The notes: generated by a model not told the origin, from the letters alone. A stretch of 64,000 nt of DNA from Qipengyuania psychrotolerans (GCF_019711355.1 NZ_CP081297.1:2625001-2689000); one strand, 5' to 3'. Shown: positions 30,904 through 39,972, counted from the stretch's first letter. Translations and numbers: made by a program.

Positions 30904-31725
30904 TCAGGTTGACGGTGCGTCCGGTGCTTCCGGTGCTTCAGGGCTTTCAGGTGCTTTCGGCGCCTCAGGTTTCTCTGACGCCGCAGTCGTACCGCTGCGG
31001 CAGTTGAGCTTGCCCGAACCGACCGAAGAAACGGTGCAGGATGCGTTGCCGTTGACTGTTACGCTGCCCGATCCGACAATACTGGCCTCTACCTTGCCAT
31101 CGGAATCAAACTCAGCGTCACCTGAACCGGCAACCGAGATATCGGCGTTTCCGACCTTGAGACCGGCCATCCGGCTTTGACCGGACCCGGCAACCGTCAG
31201 ATCCAGCTTGGCGGCGGATCCGGTAGTTTCGAAGTCACCTGACCCGGCAATGGTCAGATCGAGGCTATCGACGTCCATGCTGTTGACCTTGGCGGATCCC
31301 GAGCCAGCGATCGTGGCCTCTGCCCTGCCTGTCATCCGGTCGGCTTCGACCGAACCGGAACCTGCGATTACCATCGCGGTCAGGCTGGGCATGGTCACGC
31401 GCACGGTTGCGCTTCCGATGTTCTTACCGCTGTCCTTGGCGCGGGTAATGCCAAGCGAATCGTCGTCCAGGTGGAAGCGCATCGCGTCGACAGCTTCCTG
31501 GTCACCGGTTACTTCGATATCCAGCGCGTCTCCCGTGGTGACGATAACCTTGTCTGGGGCGGCAAGCACCAGCTCTGTGGGCGCAGCTCCGGCCATATCC
31601 AGCTCTGCCAGCGGGACGCCTTTCGAATCGCCGATCTGGATATCCATCTGGTCGCAGCCAGCGACAAGCGATCCAGCAGCCAGTGCCGCAACCGGGGCAA
31701 GCCCCTTGAGAAGTTTGATAAGCAT
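30904..31725 (-). CDS. DUF2807-type lipoprotein with repeated beta-helix turns
   Basis: 273 residues from ATG 31725. The signal peptide ends in the lipobox SLVAGC. The body is a putative auto-transporter-adhesin head (GIN, DUF2807) domain: at least six turns carrying (I/V)AGSGS or close variants, such as VIAGSGSVEADRM, TIAGSGSAKVNSM, TIAGSGDFETTG, VAGSGQSRMAGL and SVAGSGDAEFDS. Each forms a rung of a right-handed beta helix. The C-terminal tail is repetitive Pro/Glu/Ala (PEAPKAPESPEAPEAPDAP) and probably disordered. A longer frame reaching to 32037 crosses carD and is rejected. Members are exported and often surface-attached; function is unknown. Confidence 0.85.
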   Translation of the reverse strand: MLIKLLKGLAPVAALAAGSLVAGCDQMDIQIGDSKGVPLAELDMAGAAPTELVLAAPDKVIVTTGDALDIEVTGDQEAVDAMRFHLDDDSLGITRAKDSGKNIGSATVRVTMPSLTAMVIAGSGSVEADRMTGRAEATIAGSGSAKVNSMDVDSLDLTIAGSGDFETTGSAAKLDLTVAGSGQSRMAGLKVGNADISVAGSGDAEFDSDGKVEASIVGSGSVTVNGNASCTVSSVGSGKLNCRSGTTAASEKPEAPKAPESPEAPEAPDAPST

Positions 31726-31756
31726 TGCCGGTTTCCCTCTATGATTCCTGCTCAAT

Positions 31757-31778
31757 CTGTATTGGCGATATAATACAG
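31757..31778. promoter_or_regulatory. Inverted repeat upstream of DUF2807 lipoprotein gene
   Basis: CTGTATT, eight-base spacer, AATACAG: a perfect 7-bp inverted repeat, 32 bases before the ATG at 31725. The spacer and right arm include TATAAT, a possible -10 element. It could be an operator overlapping a promoter; the regulator is unknown. Confidence 0.4.
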
Positions 31779-31803
31779 CGAGCAACTGGCTGCAACCCAT
31801 ACG

Positions 31804-31835
31804 AAAAGGGCCGCCCCTTGCGGAGCGGCCCCTTT
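31804..31835 (-). terminator. Intrinsic terminator of carD
   Basis: GGGCCGC (31808-31814) pairs with GCGGCCC (31825-31831) around a 10-base loop, and both sides continue as A-rich/T-rich arms (AAAA ... CTTT). On the minus strand the stem is followed by TTTTCG. It lies 27 bases after the carD stop and is the expected carD terminator. Confidence 0.75.
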
Positions 31836-31861
31836 GTCGAGCTGTATGCGGCTTTCGCCGA

Positions 31862-32395
31862 TCAGGCTTCTTCGGTGTTCTCGTAATATTGCGGCGCATG
31901 TTCGCGCAGCACGTCGAGGATCTTTTCAAGCGCAGTTGCTTCGTCGGTCTTTTCCATTGCCGCGAGTTCGCGGGCGAGACGGCTGGAGGCTGCTTCGAAA
32001 ATCTGGCGTTCCGAATAGCTTTGCTCGGGCTGGTCATCCGGACGGAACAGGTCGCGCGTGACTTCTGCGATCAGGACGATCTCGCCAGAATTGATCTTGG
32101 CTTCATATTCCTGGGCGCGGCGCGACCACATGGTGCGCTTGACCTTGGGCTTACCCTTCAGGGTTTCCATCGCTTCCTTGAGAGTCTTGTCGCTGGACAG
32201 CTTGCGCATGCCGATGGATTCGACCTTGTTTACTGGCACGCGGAGCGTCATGCGCTCTTTCTCGAACCGTAGAACATAGAGTTCGAGCTGCATGCCGGCG
32301 ATTTCCTCGCTCTGCAGTTCGATGACACGGCCTACACCGTGCTTGGGATAAACGACGTAGTCACCAACGTCGAAAGCTTCAGGCTTACTCGCCAT
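31862..32395 (-). CDS. carD: CarD family transcriptional regulator
   Basis: CarD/CdnL binds the RNA polymerase beta subunit and stabilises open promoter complexes, notably at rRNA promoters. The 177-residue protein begins FDVGDYVVYPKHGVGRVIELQ (the Tudor-like RNAP-interaction domain), followed by LRFEKERMTLRVPVNKVESIGMRKL and a helical C-terminal DNA-binding domain (TMWSRRAQEYEAKINSGE). Length and motifs are as in other alphaproteobacteria. A strong hairpin terminator follows. About 180 bases upstream before the YihY gene contain no clear gene. Confidence 0.93.
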   Translation of the reverse strand: MASKPEAFDVGDYVVYPKHGVGRVIELQSEEIAGMQLELYVLRFEKERMTLRVPVNKVESIGMRKLSSDKTLKEAMETLKGKPKVKRTMWSRRAQEYEAKINSGEIVLIAEVTRDLFRPDDQPEQSYSERQIFEAASSRLARELAAMEKTDEATALEKILDVLREHAPQYYENTEEA

Positions 32396-32576
32396 GCATT
32401 AGTCCTTTCGTGCGGAAAGACATTTCCAATGCTGCAAAACAACCGTTCCGCAGACCCCAAAGGGAAGCGGCAATCGTTCAGATTGCAGAATGGATGCTCT
32501 TCCGGCCCTTTCGATTCTTACATCTGCCCGGGAGCACACCGGCGCAGTTGTTGCATTATATAGCACAACCTGTGGA

Positions 32577-33395
32577 TTATTGCGAGTCTGGGACGTCTTT
32601 GTTCGCGCTGGGCCGCAGTCGGCCATTGCGCACTGCTGCCAATTCGGCCCCGAGCAAAAGAAAGAACCCGCTGGCATAGAACCATGTGATCAGCACAATG
32701 ACCGCGCCGAGCGATCCATAGGCCGCGTTGTAACTCCCGAAATTTGCTGCGTAATACGCAAATGCAGCTGTCGCCAGAAACCACGTCGACGCGAACAGTA
32801 CTGCTCCGGGCCAAATCGCTGACCACGTCGGGGAGGGATTGTTCGGAGCATGGCGATAGAGCAGCGCTGCGGCTCCGCTTGCGGCAATAAGCAGGAATAT
32901 GAAGCTGGCAAGTTCGCCAAATGGCCCGCTCAGGGCTGCGACGAGCGTCACCGCGCCGCCGATCACGGCCAGTCCCATCACGCCTGCCAGAGTAATTGCC
33001 AGCGCGACCAGGTTCGCCCGGACAAACCCGCGCCCTTTGTCGGCATTGAAGGCGACATTGAGCCCTGTCATCAGGGCGCGTGCGCCATTGCGCGCTCCAA
33101 ACAGGGCAATGCCGAGCGATACCAGCAGGCCGAACCCCTTGGTGCCATCGGCCCCCTCAGTGACATTACGCAATTGCTCTCCGATAAGTTCGGCGGCCGA
33201 AGGCGGTAGGCTCCCGGATAGCAGGGCGATATGCTTCGATACAGTCGCCGGATCGGCGAACAGGCCATATCCGAGCACGAGCGCGCCGAGCGACGGCACA
33301 AGTGCAAGCAGCGCATAATGCGCAATGCCTGCAGCGATCAGACCAATGTTGTCATCACCGCCCGATGCCCAGGCAGCCTTCAGATCATCGAACAA
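32577..33395 (-). CDS. YihY/BrkB family inner-membrane protein
   Basis: 272 residues with about six hydrophobic helices. Family marks are the N-terminal IGLIAAGIAHYALLALVPSLGALVLGYGLF, the helix LFGARNGARALMTGLNVAFN, and NFGSYNAAYGSLGAVIVLITWFYASGFFLLLGAELAA near the end. The family was once thought to be RNase BN or serum-resistance BrkB, but its role is not established; some members act in envelope or ion homeostasis. It starts 11 bases after the fdxA stop on the same strand. Confidence 0.88.
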   Translation of the reverse strand: MFDDLKAAWASGGDDNIGLIAAGIAHYALLALVPSLGALVLGYGLFADPATVSKHIALLSGSLPPSAAELIGEQLRNVTEGADGTKGFGLLVSLGIALFGARNGARALMTGLNVAFNADKGRGFVRANLVALAITLAGVMGLAVIGGAVTLVAALSGPFGELASFIFLLIAASGAAALLYRHAPNNPSPTWSAIWPGAVLFASTWFLATAAFAYYAANFGSYNAAYGSLGAVIVLITWFYASGFFLLLGAELAAVRNGRLRPSANKDVPDSQ

Positions 33396-33407
33396 GGAAA
33401 TGAGTTA

Positions 33408-33746
33408 TCAGTCGCCTTCGCCGGGTTCGGGCGAGAAGAACTTTTCAAACTTGCCCTCTTCGCCCTTATGCTCGTCGGCATCCGCGGGCGGTTCCTTCTG
33501 GCTGGTAATGTTCGGCCATTCGGCGGAAAACTTGGTGTTCAGCTCGAGCCACTTTTCGAGATTGTCCTCGGTATCGGGCAGGATGGCTTCTGCGGGGCAT
33601 TCCGGCTCGCACACGCCGCAGTCGATGCATTCCGACGGGTTGATGACGAGCATGTTCTCGCCTTCATAGAAACAGTCGACGGGGCAGACCTCGACGCAAT
33701 CGGTGTATTTGCATTTGATACAAGCGTCGGTGACGACATAGGTCAT
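33408..33746 (-). CDS. fdxA: 7Fe ferredoxin FdxA
   Basis: 112 residues carrying one [3Fe-4S] and one [4Fe-4S] cluster. The N-terminal ligands are in [18 protein letters not shown] and the second set in [12 protein letters not shown]. The C-terminal ~45-residue acidic tail ([21 protein letters not shown]) is typical of alphaproteobacterial FdxA. It carries electrons to unidentified partners. Its ATG overlaps the stop of the S4-domain gene (ATGA), so the helicase, S4 protein and ferredoxin are expressed together. Confidence 0.94.
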   Translation of the reverse strand: MTYVVTDACIKCKYTDCVEVCPVDCFYEGENMLVINPSECIDCGVCEPECPAEAILPDTEDNLEKWLELNTKFSAEWPNITSQKEPPADADEHKGEEGKFEKFFSPEPGEGD

Positions 33747-34054
33747 GGTGCGATCTTTCCCTGTCTCGCGGTGGTATTTGCGCTGCTATTTCCATTTTGA
33801 CCGCTCGGGTCAAGCTTGCGGTAACACGCCTCGGCTTCGCGCGGGGGTCCGCGCCGCTCGGGCAAGGAGATAATCTCTATCAGGTGGACGCTGTTCCCGA
33901 GAGGCAGCGTGAGGACATCGCCTTCCGCAATATCGCGGCTGGCGCGAATGATCCGCTCGCCATTGCGGCGGATATGTCCTTTCTCGACCAGCTTGTGTGC
34001 TGCGCTGCGGGTGCGCACGAACCGCAGGAGGCAAAGCAGGCGGTCGATCCGCAC
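33743..34054 (-). CDS. S4 RNA-binding domain protein (HslR-like)
   Basis: From GTG 34054 the protein is 103 residues: [25 protein letters not shown] is the S4 alpha-L RNA-binding fold, followed by [24 protein letters not shown]. HslR (Hsp15) of E. coli binds stalled 50S subunits carrying peptidyl-tRNA; this is the nearest known relative. The GTG lies two bases after the helicase stop. A longer frame reaching to 34168 would overlap the helicase and is rejected. The basic tail ([20 protein letters not shown]) is probably disordered. Confidence 0.85.
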   Translation of the reverse strand: MRIDRLLCLLRFVRTRSAAHKLVEKGHIRRNGERIIRASRDIAEGDVLTLPLGNSVHLIEIISLPERRGPPREAEACYRKLDPSGQNGNSSANTTARQGKIAP

Positions 34055-34056
34055 CC

Positions 34057-36666
34057 TCAGCCCTGCTTGATGAGGTCTGCCAGGCCGGCGAATGCACTGC
34101 CTTCGCGCGGTTTCGCGGCTGCCGGCGCAGCCCGCTGCGGCTTGCGCCGCGACGGGCGCCACTCCCAACTGTCGGGGCGGGGCGGACCTTGCACGTTTTC
34201 AGCCAGCGGTCTGGCGTGTTGCACGCGGAAACCGGCCTGGCCCAGCAGGCGCTCGGCATTCTTCTGCTCCAGCCCGATCGATATCGGCAGGGCGAGATTG
34301 AGACGAAATTTGCGCTGCTTATCTGCCTTTGCCCTGGCATCGTGTGCGGCGCGGAAGATCTTTTCTGCCAGGTCCAGCCTGATCGCCTGCGAACCTGCAT
34401 GGCGATAACCTGCGGGAAGCTTTTTCGCGTCCGGAATCACCGGCAGCATCGCTTCCTGGAGGGGCCTGCGGTCAGTGCCAAGCGCACTGAGCAGCTGCCT
34501 CGGAGCGGGCTTGAGCAGCATCGGCGAGAAAATGTCGAGCGCCCCGAACGTTACGCCGATCTTGCGCAGGAACGGACGCATTTCCTTGGGCAGATGCTCG
34601 AGCCCTGCGGCTTCGCGCGTCACGAAGCCATGACCGGAGATAAGGTTGAGCAACAGCGCGCGGGCCTGCGATCCCGCTTCGGGATTGGTCGCCGCTATGT
34701 GCATCTTGCGCAATGGTTCGAGCGGTTCGAGCTTCTTGTCGAGCCAGCTATCGAGCGCAGCCATCAAACTGGCGCGGGCACGATCCGGAAGCATTGCCAG
34801 TTCATTCGCGGGCTCAAGCTCGGGCTTCACCTGATCGTCTCGCTGCTTCAGCTTTGCGAGCATGTGGCCGTTCCAGCGGATCGCGCCGCGCGCAAGTTCG
34901 ATATCGGCCAGATCAGACGCCGCAAGAGCTTCAGCGCGCTCTCCGAGGATGCGGGGCAAGGCTTTTTCGGCCGCAGACAGCAGCATCTTGCGGTCCGCGT
35001 GATTGGCCGCAGCATCCACCTTGAAGCGGAAGCCCTCGACGTGGCCCAATGCCTCGTCCTCCACGCTCAGCGTGCCATCTTCAGCCAATGTTATCGGGAG
35101 AATACTTGCATCCTGTCCCAGCGATTTCATGAGTATTGCCGTCCTCCGGTTGACGAATCTTTCGGTCAGGCGCGCATGAAGCGCATCTGACAATTTGGCT
35201 TCGACTGCGCGGGCGCGTGACGCCATTTCGTCACGGGCAAGCACCCAGTCAGGGCGCTGGCAGATATAGGCCCAGGTGCGAATCGCCGCGATCCGCCCCT
35301 GCAGCGTATCGATGTCGCCGCTGGTATTGTCGAGTTCCGAGATGCGGGCCGCGACGAAGTCTGCGCCGATATAGCCGCCTTGCAGGTCCTGCCAGAGCCT
35401 TGCGATGAAGCGGGCGTGCACGTCGGGGCCCCGCTGGCGGAAATCGGGAAGCGAGCAGGCTTCCCAGAAGCGGCGCATCTGGCCGTGACCGCGGATCGAC
35501 GCGGCGAAGGGTTCCTCGGCGAGGCGCTTTAGTGTGGCCAGATCGATCGCTTCGGGCGCAAGGCGCAAGGCGTCATGCTGCGGCAAACTCTCAAGATCCC
35601 CGATCAGGACGGGAATGCTGTCGAAGCGGGGCTCCGCCTCACGCCAGAACAGCTTCGTGATAGGAGCAAAACGGTGCTCTTCGATCGCGTAGATGTCTTC
35701 TTCGTCGAATTCGGGAGAAGGGCCCATCTTGTTGCCCGCGCCAGAAAGCGTGCCGAATGTCCCATCGCGCTGGTGCCGCCCGGCGCGCCCGGCGATCTGG
35801 GCCATCTCTGCGGGATGCAGGCGCCGCATCCGTATTCCGTCGAACTTCGTCACTCCGGCAAAGGCGACGTGGTTTACATCGAGGTTTAGGCCCATTCCGA
35901 TGGCATCGGTGGCAACGATATAATCAACCTCACCATTTTGGAACAATTCGACCTGCTTGTTGCGCGTTTCTGGTGAAAGAGCTCCCATGACCACGGCGGC
36001 ACCGCCCCGAAAACGCCGCAGCATTTCCGCGACCGCGTAAACAGCTTCCGAACTGAACGCGACAATCGCGCTGCGCGGCGGCAGGCGCGACAATTTGCGG
36101 GGGCCGATGTGGGTGAGGGTGGAGAATCGCGGGCGATCCGAAATTTCAGCTTTCGGTATCAGGGCTCGCACCATCGGTTCGAGGGTGGCAGCGCCAAGCA
36201 GCATGGTCTCTTCCCTCCCGCGTGCATTCAGCAGTCGGTCGGTAAAGACATGGCCGCGCTCACGGTCCGCAGAAAGCTGCGCCTCGTCGAGCGCCACGAA
36301 GGCGGCATCGGGGTTGCGCGGCATCGCTTCGACGGTGCAGCAAAGGTACCGGGCGCCGGGCGGTTCGATCCGCTGTTCGCCGGTGATCAGCGCGACGGCC
36401 TTTTCGCCCTTGATCGCTACCAGCCGGTCGTAGACCTCGCGCGCCAGCAAGCGCAGCGGAAAGCCCATCACACCGCTGGAATGGGCGCACATCCGTTCAA
36501 TGGCGAGGTGGGTCTTGCCGGTATTGGTGGGTCCGAGGACCGCCTTGATAGAGGCGTCTTTCACCCCCCCTAGGTGGCAGCGCCATGCGCCGGGTGCAAC
36601 CGCTTGCCGCCCGATACCCGCATCCTGTCGCATTTCGGACTGTTTCCGCCTTACAGTTAAGCGCAT
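34057..36666 (-). CDS. SUV3-like DExH RNA helicase
   Basis: Up to 869 residues. Helicase motifs are AVLGPTNTGKTHLAIERM (Walker A), GEQRI, CCTVEAMP, ALDEAQ (motif II), GAATLE, and in the second RecA-like domain VVMGALSPETRNKQVELF, DYIVATDAIGMGLNL and QIAGRAGR. The C-terminal half resembles the SUV3 helical region, ending in a basic tail (RRKPQRAAPAAAKPREG). SUV3 is the mitochondrial degradosome helicase; bacterial relatives are usually followed, as here, by an S4 protein and fdxA. The start is uncertain: ATG 36666 leaves only 33 bases to the divergent M23 gene, and GTG 36564 (VKDASIKAVLGPTN) would fit the family equally well. Confidence 0.88.
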   Translation of the reverse strand: MRLTVRRKQSEMRQDAGIGRQAVAPGAWRCHLGGVKDASIKAVLGPTNTGKTHLAIERMCAHSSGVMGFPLRLLAREVYDRLVAIKGEKAVALITGEQRIEPPGARYLCCTVEAMPRNPDAAFVALDEAQLSADRERGHVFTDRLLNARGREETMLLGAATLEPMVRALIPKAEISDRPRFSTLTHIGPRKLSRLPPRSAIVAFSSEAVYAVAEMLRRFRGGAAVVMGALSPETRNKQVELFQNGEVDYIVATDAIGMGLNLDVNHVAFAGVTKFDGIRMRRLHPAEMAQIAGRAGRHQRDGTFGTLSGAGNKMGPSPEFDEEDIYAIEEHRFAPITKLFWREAEPRFDSIPVLIGDLESLPQHDALRLAPEAIDLATLKRLAEEPFAASIRGHGQMRRFWEACSLPDFRQRGPDVHARFIARLWQDLQGGYIGADFVAARISELDNTSGDIDTLQGRIAAIRTWAYICQRPDWVLARDEMASRARAVEAKLSDALHARLTERFVNRRTAILMKSLGQDASILPITLAEDGTLSVEDEALGHVEGFRFKVDAAANHADRKMLLSAAEKALPRILGERAEALAASDLADIELARGAIRWNGHMLAKLKQRDDQVKPELEPANELAMLPDRARASLMAALDSWLDKKLEPLEPLRKMHIAATNPEAGSQARALLLNLISGHGFVTREAAGLEHLPKEMRPFLRKIGVTFGALDIFSPMLLKPAPRQLLSALGTDRRPLQEAMLPVIPDAKKLPAGYRHAGSQAIRLDLAEKIFRAAHDARAKADKQRKFRLNLALPISIGLEQKNAERLLGQAGFRVQHARPLAENVQGPPRPDSWEWRPSRRKPQRAAPAAAKPREGSAFAGLADLIKQG

Positions 36667-36671
36667 CTTTA
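36657..36671 (+). promoter_or_regulatory. CtrA-like box (7 of 8) before M23 peptidase gene
   Basis: TTAA-GCGCATC-TTTA, one mismatch to TTAA-N7-TTAA. It lies 29 bases before the ATG at 36700, where a -35/-10 spanning CtrA site would be expected, and overlaps the most upstream possible helicase start. Confidence 0.35.
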
Positions 36672-36699
36672 CCTTGATTCCGCCATATACTAATCCGCA

Positions 36700-38367
36700 A
36701 TGGATAAACCGGCTGGTCGCACAGGCGCGTCGCAGAGCCGGGATGGAGGGTTACAGGTGCACGAGTCCGTAAAGGACGTGGAACCGCAATTGGCTATGGA
36801 CCTCGATGACAATCCCGATGGATTGGCAGGCGATGGCACCTATGCGGTTGCAGTGGATTCCGCCGCCAGGCCTGCGTTCTCGCTCGCAGCCTTCCGAGAC
36901 CAGATGTTCGCCCACGTGGAAACCCTGGATATCGCACCGGATCTCGGAGCCGATATTGGCTCGAAAAGGTGGTTCAGGGGGTTGGGGACGTTTGTCGGGC
37001 TGTCGGTGGTCGCGCTTGCCTTCTGGCCGGATTTTGCCCCTCTCGAAGCTGCTTCGCCTTTGCCTGACGATGATGCCGTCCTCGGCGAATATCACAGCCA
37101 GGCCATTCTGCCGCTGGGTCTGGGGGCGGACACTGGCCGCCGGATGGGTCCGAACAGTCTGGTGAGGCCCCTGGCAGAAGCGCCCGAGCGTCCGGAATTG
37201 CAGATGATGGCCACCCTTGGTTCCGGAGACAGTTTCGAGCGAACGCTGCTGCGCGCTGGCGTGGGCCGCGAAGAAGCAAGCCAGGTTCTTTCGCTGATCG
37301 AGCGTGCGATGCCCCTCGACGAGCTTGAGCCCGGGACGCAGATCGACATCACTCTGGGCAGGCGCCCTGCTGCCGGCGTTTCGCGTCCGCTTGAGGAACT
37401 CCGCTTCCGAGCACGGTTTGACTTGCAGCTTGCTGTTTCCCGGCTGGATCCCGGTGCGGACCTGACTTTGTCGCGGCAGGTTATCCGCACGGACGAAACG
37501 CCGCTGCGCATTCGCGGTACGGTGGGTGACAGCCTTTATCGATCGGCGCGTGCTGCTGGCGCTCCGGCGAGTGCGGTCCAGGCTTATCTCAAAGCCTTGT
37601 CGCAGCAAGTCAGCCTCGAGCGCGATGTACGCTCGACCGATTCTTTCGATATCATCGTATCTCACCGCCGCGCCGCCACGGGCGAGCGGCAGGCGGGCCA
37701 ATTGGTCTTTGCGGGCCTCGAGCGCGGCTCACGCGCTCCGATCCAGCTGATGCGCTGGGGCAAGGACGGACAATTCTATGAAGCATCAGGCGTTGGCGAA
37801 CAGCGCGGCGGCCTGGTTGCTCCGGTGCCGGGCGGGATGAGCTCGGGATACGGAATGCGCCGTCACCCTATTCTCGGGTACCGCCGTATGCATGGCGGTG
37901 TCGATTTCCGCGCGCGTCACGGTACGCCGATCGTTGCCGTAACGGACGGCAGTGTGACAGGTGCCGGACGCATGGGAGGCTGCGGCAATGCAGTCCGCCT
38001 GCGTCACGGCAATGGCATCGACACACGGTACTGCCACATGAGCCGGATTGCGGTGAACCGCGGCCAATCGGTCAAGCGCGGCCAGGTGATCGGTTATGTC
38101 GGCTCGACCGGCCTGTCGACCGGTCCGCACCTTCACTACGAGATGTATCGCAGTGGCCGTTCGGTGAATCCTGCTTCGGTCGAATTCGTCACGCGGGCCC
38201 AGCTTTCGGGCGAGGAGCTCCGGCGCTTCCGCGAGACATTGCGCAAGATCAAGACCGTCGAGGCCGGGGCCGCGCTGGAAGATCTCGCGCCGACTGCAGA
38301 CGAGGTCGCATCAGAAGTACCGGCACGCGAGATCGACAAGCTCGATAATCCGCAACCCGTTACTTGA
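36700..38367 (+). CDS. M23 family metallopeptidase (membrane-anchored)
   Basis: 555 residues. About 90 cytoplasmic residues precede one membrane helix (WFRGLGTFVGLSVVALAFWP). Residues ~170-350 resemble the LysM-like/OapA region before the catalytic LytM domain: YGMRRHPILGYRRMHGGVDFRARHGTPI supplies His and Asp zinc ligands and STGPHLHYEMYRSG the HxH motif. The catalytic set is complete, so it should cut peptide cross-links in peptidoglycan. The C-terminal ~60 residues are acidic. It is divergent from the helicase gene, with a CtrA-like box in between, and hemB follows 46 bases downstream. Confidence 0.93.
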   Translation: MDKPAGRTGASQSRDGGLQVHESVKDVEPQLAMDLDDNPDGLAGDGTYAVAVDSAARPAFSLAAFRDQMFAHVETLDIAPDLGADIGSKRWFRGLGTFVGLSVVALAFWPDFAPLEAASPLPDDDAVLGEYHSQAILPLGLGADTGRRMGPNSLVRPLAEAPERPELQMMATLGSGDSFERTLLRAGVGREEASQVLSLIERAMPLDELEPGTQIDITLGRRPAAGVSRPLEELRFRARFDLQLAVSRLDPGADLTLSRQVIRTDETPLRIRGTVGDSLYRSARAAGAPASAVQAYLKALSQQVSLERDVRSTDSFDIIVSHRRAATGERQAGQLVFAGLERGSRAPIQLMRWGKDGQFYEASGVGEQRGGLVAPVPGGMSSGYGMRRHPILGYRRMHGGVDFRARHGTPIVAVTDGSVTGAGRMGGCGNAVRLRHGNGIDTRYCHMSRIAVNRGQSVKRGQVIGYVGSTGLSTGPHLHYEMYRSGRSVNPASVEFVTRAQLSGEELRRFRETLRKIKTVEAGAALEDLAPTADEVASEVPAREIDKLDNPQPVT

Positions 38368-38413
38368 GCCTGCCGCCCGAGATTGCCTCGCCGCGCCGAT
38401 TGCGGCAAACGGC

Positions 38414-39418
38414 ATGGTCATGAGCAACGCCTCCTATCCCGCTACCCGCATGCGGCGCACGCGCGCCCATGACTGGAGCCGCCGCATGCACCGTGAAACG
38501 GTGCTCACTCCCGCCGACCTCATCTGGCCGCTCTTCGTCACCGAAGGCAGCGGTGTCGAGGATCCGGTCGCTAGCCTGCCGGGCGTCTCTCGCTGGTCGG
38601 TCGACGGTATCGCAAAGCAGGCCAAGGAAGCCGTGGCCCTTGGCATTCCGTGTGTGGCGTTGTTCCCCAATACGCCTGCGGAAAAGCGCAGCGACGACGG
38701 CGCCGAAGCGCTCAATCCCGACAACCTCATGTGCCGCGCAATCAAGGCGGTCCGCGATGCCTGCGGATCGGATATCGGCATTCTCACCGACATCGCGCTC
38801 GATCCCTATACGAGCCATGGACAAGATGGGTTGCTCGATGATCACGGCTATGTCGTGAATGATGACACAGTTGCAGTGCTGGTGGATCAGGCGCTGGTCC
38901 AGGCTGAGGCGGGCGCTGACATCGTCGCCCCGTCCGACATGATGGATGGCCGGGTGAAGGCGATCAGGATGGCGCTCGAGATGAACGGCCATCACAATGT
39001 GCAGATCATGAGCTACGCGGCGAAATATGCCTCCGCCTTTTACGGTCCGTTCCGTGACGCCGTGGGGTCCGGCGGACTGCTGAAAGGCGACAAGAAAAGC
39101 TACCAGATGGATCCGGCAAACGCCGATGAAGCGCTGCGTGAGATCGCGCTCGATATTGCTGAAGGGGCCGATAGCGTGATGGTCAAGCCGGGCCTTGCCT
39201 ATCTCGACGTGATCTGGCGCACGAAACAGGAATTTGGCGTACCGATTTACGCCTATCAGGTGAGCGGGGAATACGCCCTGATCGAAGCAGGGGCTGCGGC
39301 CGGTATCGGTGACCGCGAAGCCTTGCTGATGGAGAAACTCATCGCTTTCAAACGCGCCGGCTGTTCGGGCGTCCTGACCTATCACGCGCCGCTGGCCGCG
39401 CGCCTCCTGGGCGGCTGA
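38414..39418 (+). CDS. hemB: Porphobilinogen synthase (delta-aminolevulinate dehydratase)
   Basis: HemB condenses two 5-aminolevulinates to porphobilinogen. The 334-residue protein has LTPADLIWPLFVTEGSG near the N-terminus, the metal-site region with TDIALDPYTSHGQDG, the first Schiff-base lysine in SYAAKYASAFYGPFRDA and the second in MVKPGLAYLDVI. The substrate-site region IYAYQVSGEYALIEAG follows. The first metal-site segment has Asp/Ser/His in place of cysteines, indicating the Mg-type enzyme. ATG 38420 is an alternative start two codons in. Confidence 0.96.
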   Translation: MVMSNASYPATRMRRTRAHDWSRRMHRETVLTPADLIWPLFVTEGSGVEDPVASLPGVSRWSVDGIAKQAKEAVALGIPCVALFPNTPAEKRSDDGAEALNPDNLMCRAIKAVRDACGSDIGILTDIALDPYTSHGQDGLLDDHGYVVNDDTVAVLVDQALVQAEAGADIVAPSDMMDGRVKAIRMALEMNGHHNVQIMSYAAKYASAFYGPFRDAVGSGGLLKGDKKSYQMDPANADEALREIALDIAEGADSVMVKPGLAYLDVIWRTKQEFGVPIYAYQVSGEYALIEAGAAAGIGDREALLMEKLIAFKRAGCSGVLTYHAPLAARLLGG

Positions 39419-39420
39419 CT

Positions 39421-39972
39421 GTGGCGGCTGGGTTCCGGCACGAAACAGAGCGTCTCATCCTTCGCGATTGGCGCGACGAGGATTGGCCATTGTTTTGGGA
39501 TGGCACCAACACTCCGGACGTGATGCGCTGGCTCGGCGGCGTGGCGAGCGATACCAAGCGGCAGGGCGCACAAGAACGGTTGCTGTCCTACGAACGCGAC
39601 CACGGGCACACATTCTGGGTTGTGGAGCGCAAGGACGACAACGCCATACTCGGCTTTTGCGGCCTCAAACGCTGCAACCAGCAGGGCGGACCCACCGGCA
39701 TGATGGAAATCGGCTGGCGCCTGCGCGAAGACGCGTGGGGCAAGGGGTATGCGAAGGAGGCTGCCAGCGCCTCGCTCAACCTCGCCTTCGAGCGGTTCGG
39801 TGCGGACGAAGTGATCGCGCTGACAGTTCAAGGTAATGCGCCGAGCTGGGGCCTCATGAAAGCCCTCGGTATGCGGCGCCGCGAAGATCTCGACTTTGCC
39901 AATGACGAGTTCGACAAGGAGAACCCGGTCATCATCGTTTATTCGATTTCGAAGGGCGATTGGCATGGCTGA
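39421..39972 (+). CDS. GNAT N-acetyltransferase (RimJ/RimL-like) 1
   Basis: 183 residues from a GTG two bases after the hemB stop. The layout is ETERLILRDWRDEDWPLFWD, then MEIGWRLREDAWGKGYAKEAASA containing the acetyl-CoA-binding R-x-x-x-G-x-G/A turn, and NAPSWGLMKALGMRRREDLDF. This is the RimJ/RimL type that acetylates N-terminal or small-molecule amines; the substrate is unknown. It overlaps a second GNAT gene by 8 bases. The two share the ending GMxRRxDLDF, implying duplication. Confidence 0.88.
   Translation: MAAGFRHETERLILRDWRDEDWPLFWDGTNTPDVMRWLGGVASDTKRQGAQERLLSYERDHGHTFWVVERKDDNAILGFCGLKRCNQQGGPTGMMEIGWRLREDAWGKGYAKEAASASLNLAFERFGADEVIALTVQGNAPSWGLMKALGMRRREDLDFANDEFDKENPVIIVYSISKGDWHG

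Noticed and set aside
31726-32037. Long upstream extension of the DUF2807 lipoprotein frame through the carD terminator
   Set aside because: The extension overlaps carD, is Arg/Lys-rich like antisense of a coding region, and would bury the lipoprotein signal peptide.
36901-36935. Sequence around CCCACGTGGAAACC as a further parS site
   Set aside because: Shares only the CACGTGGAA centre; flanks do not match, and it is in coding sequence far from parAB.
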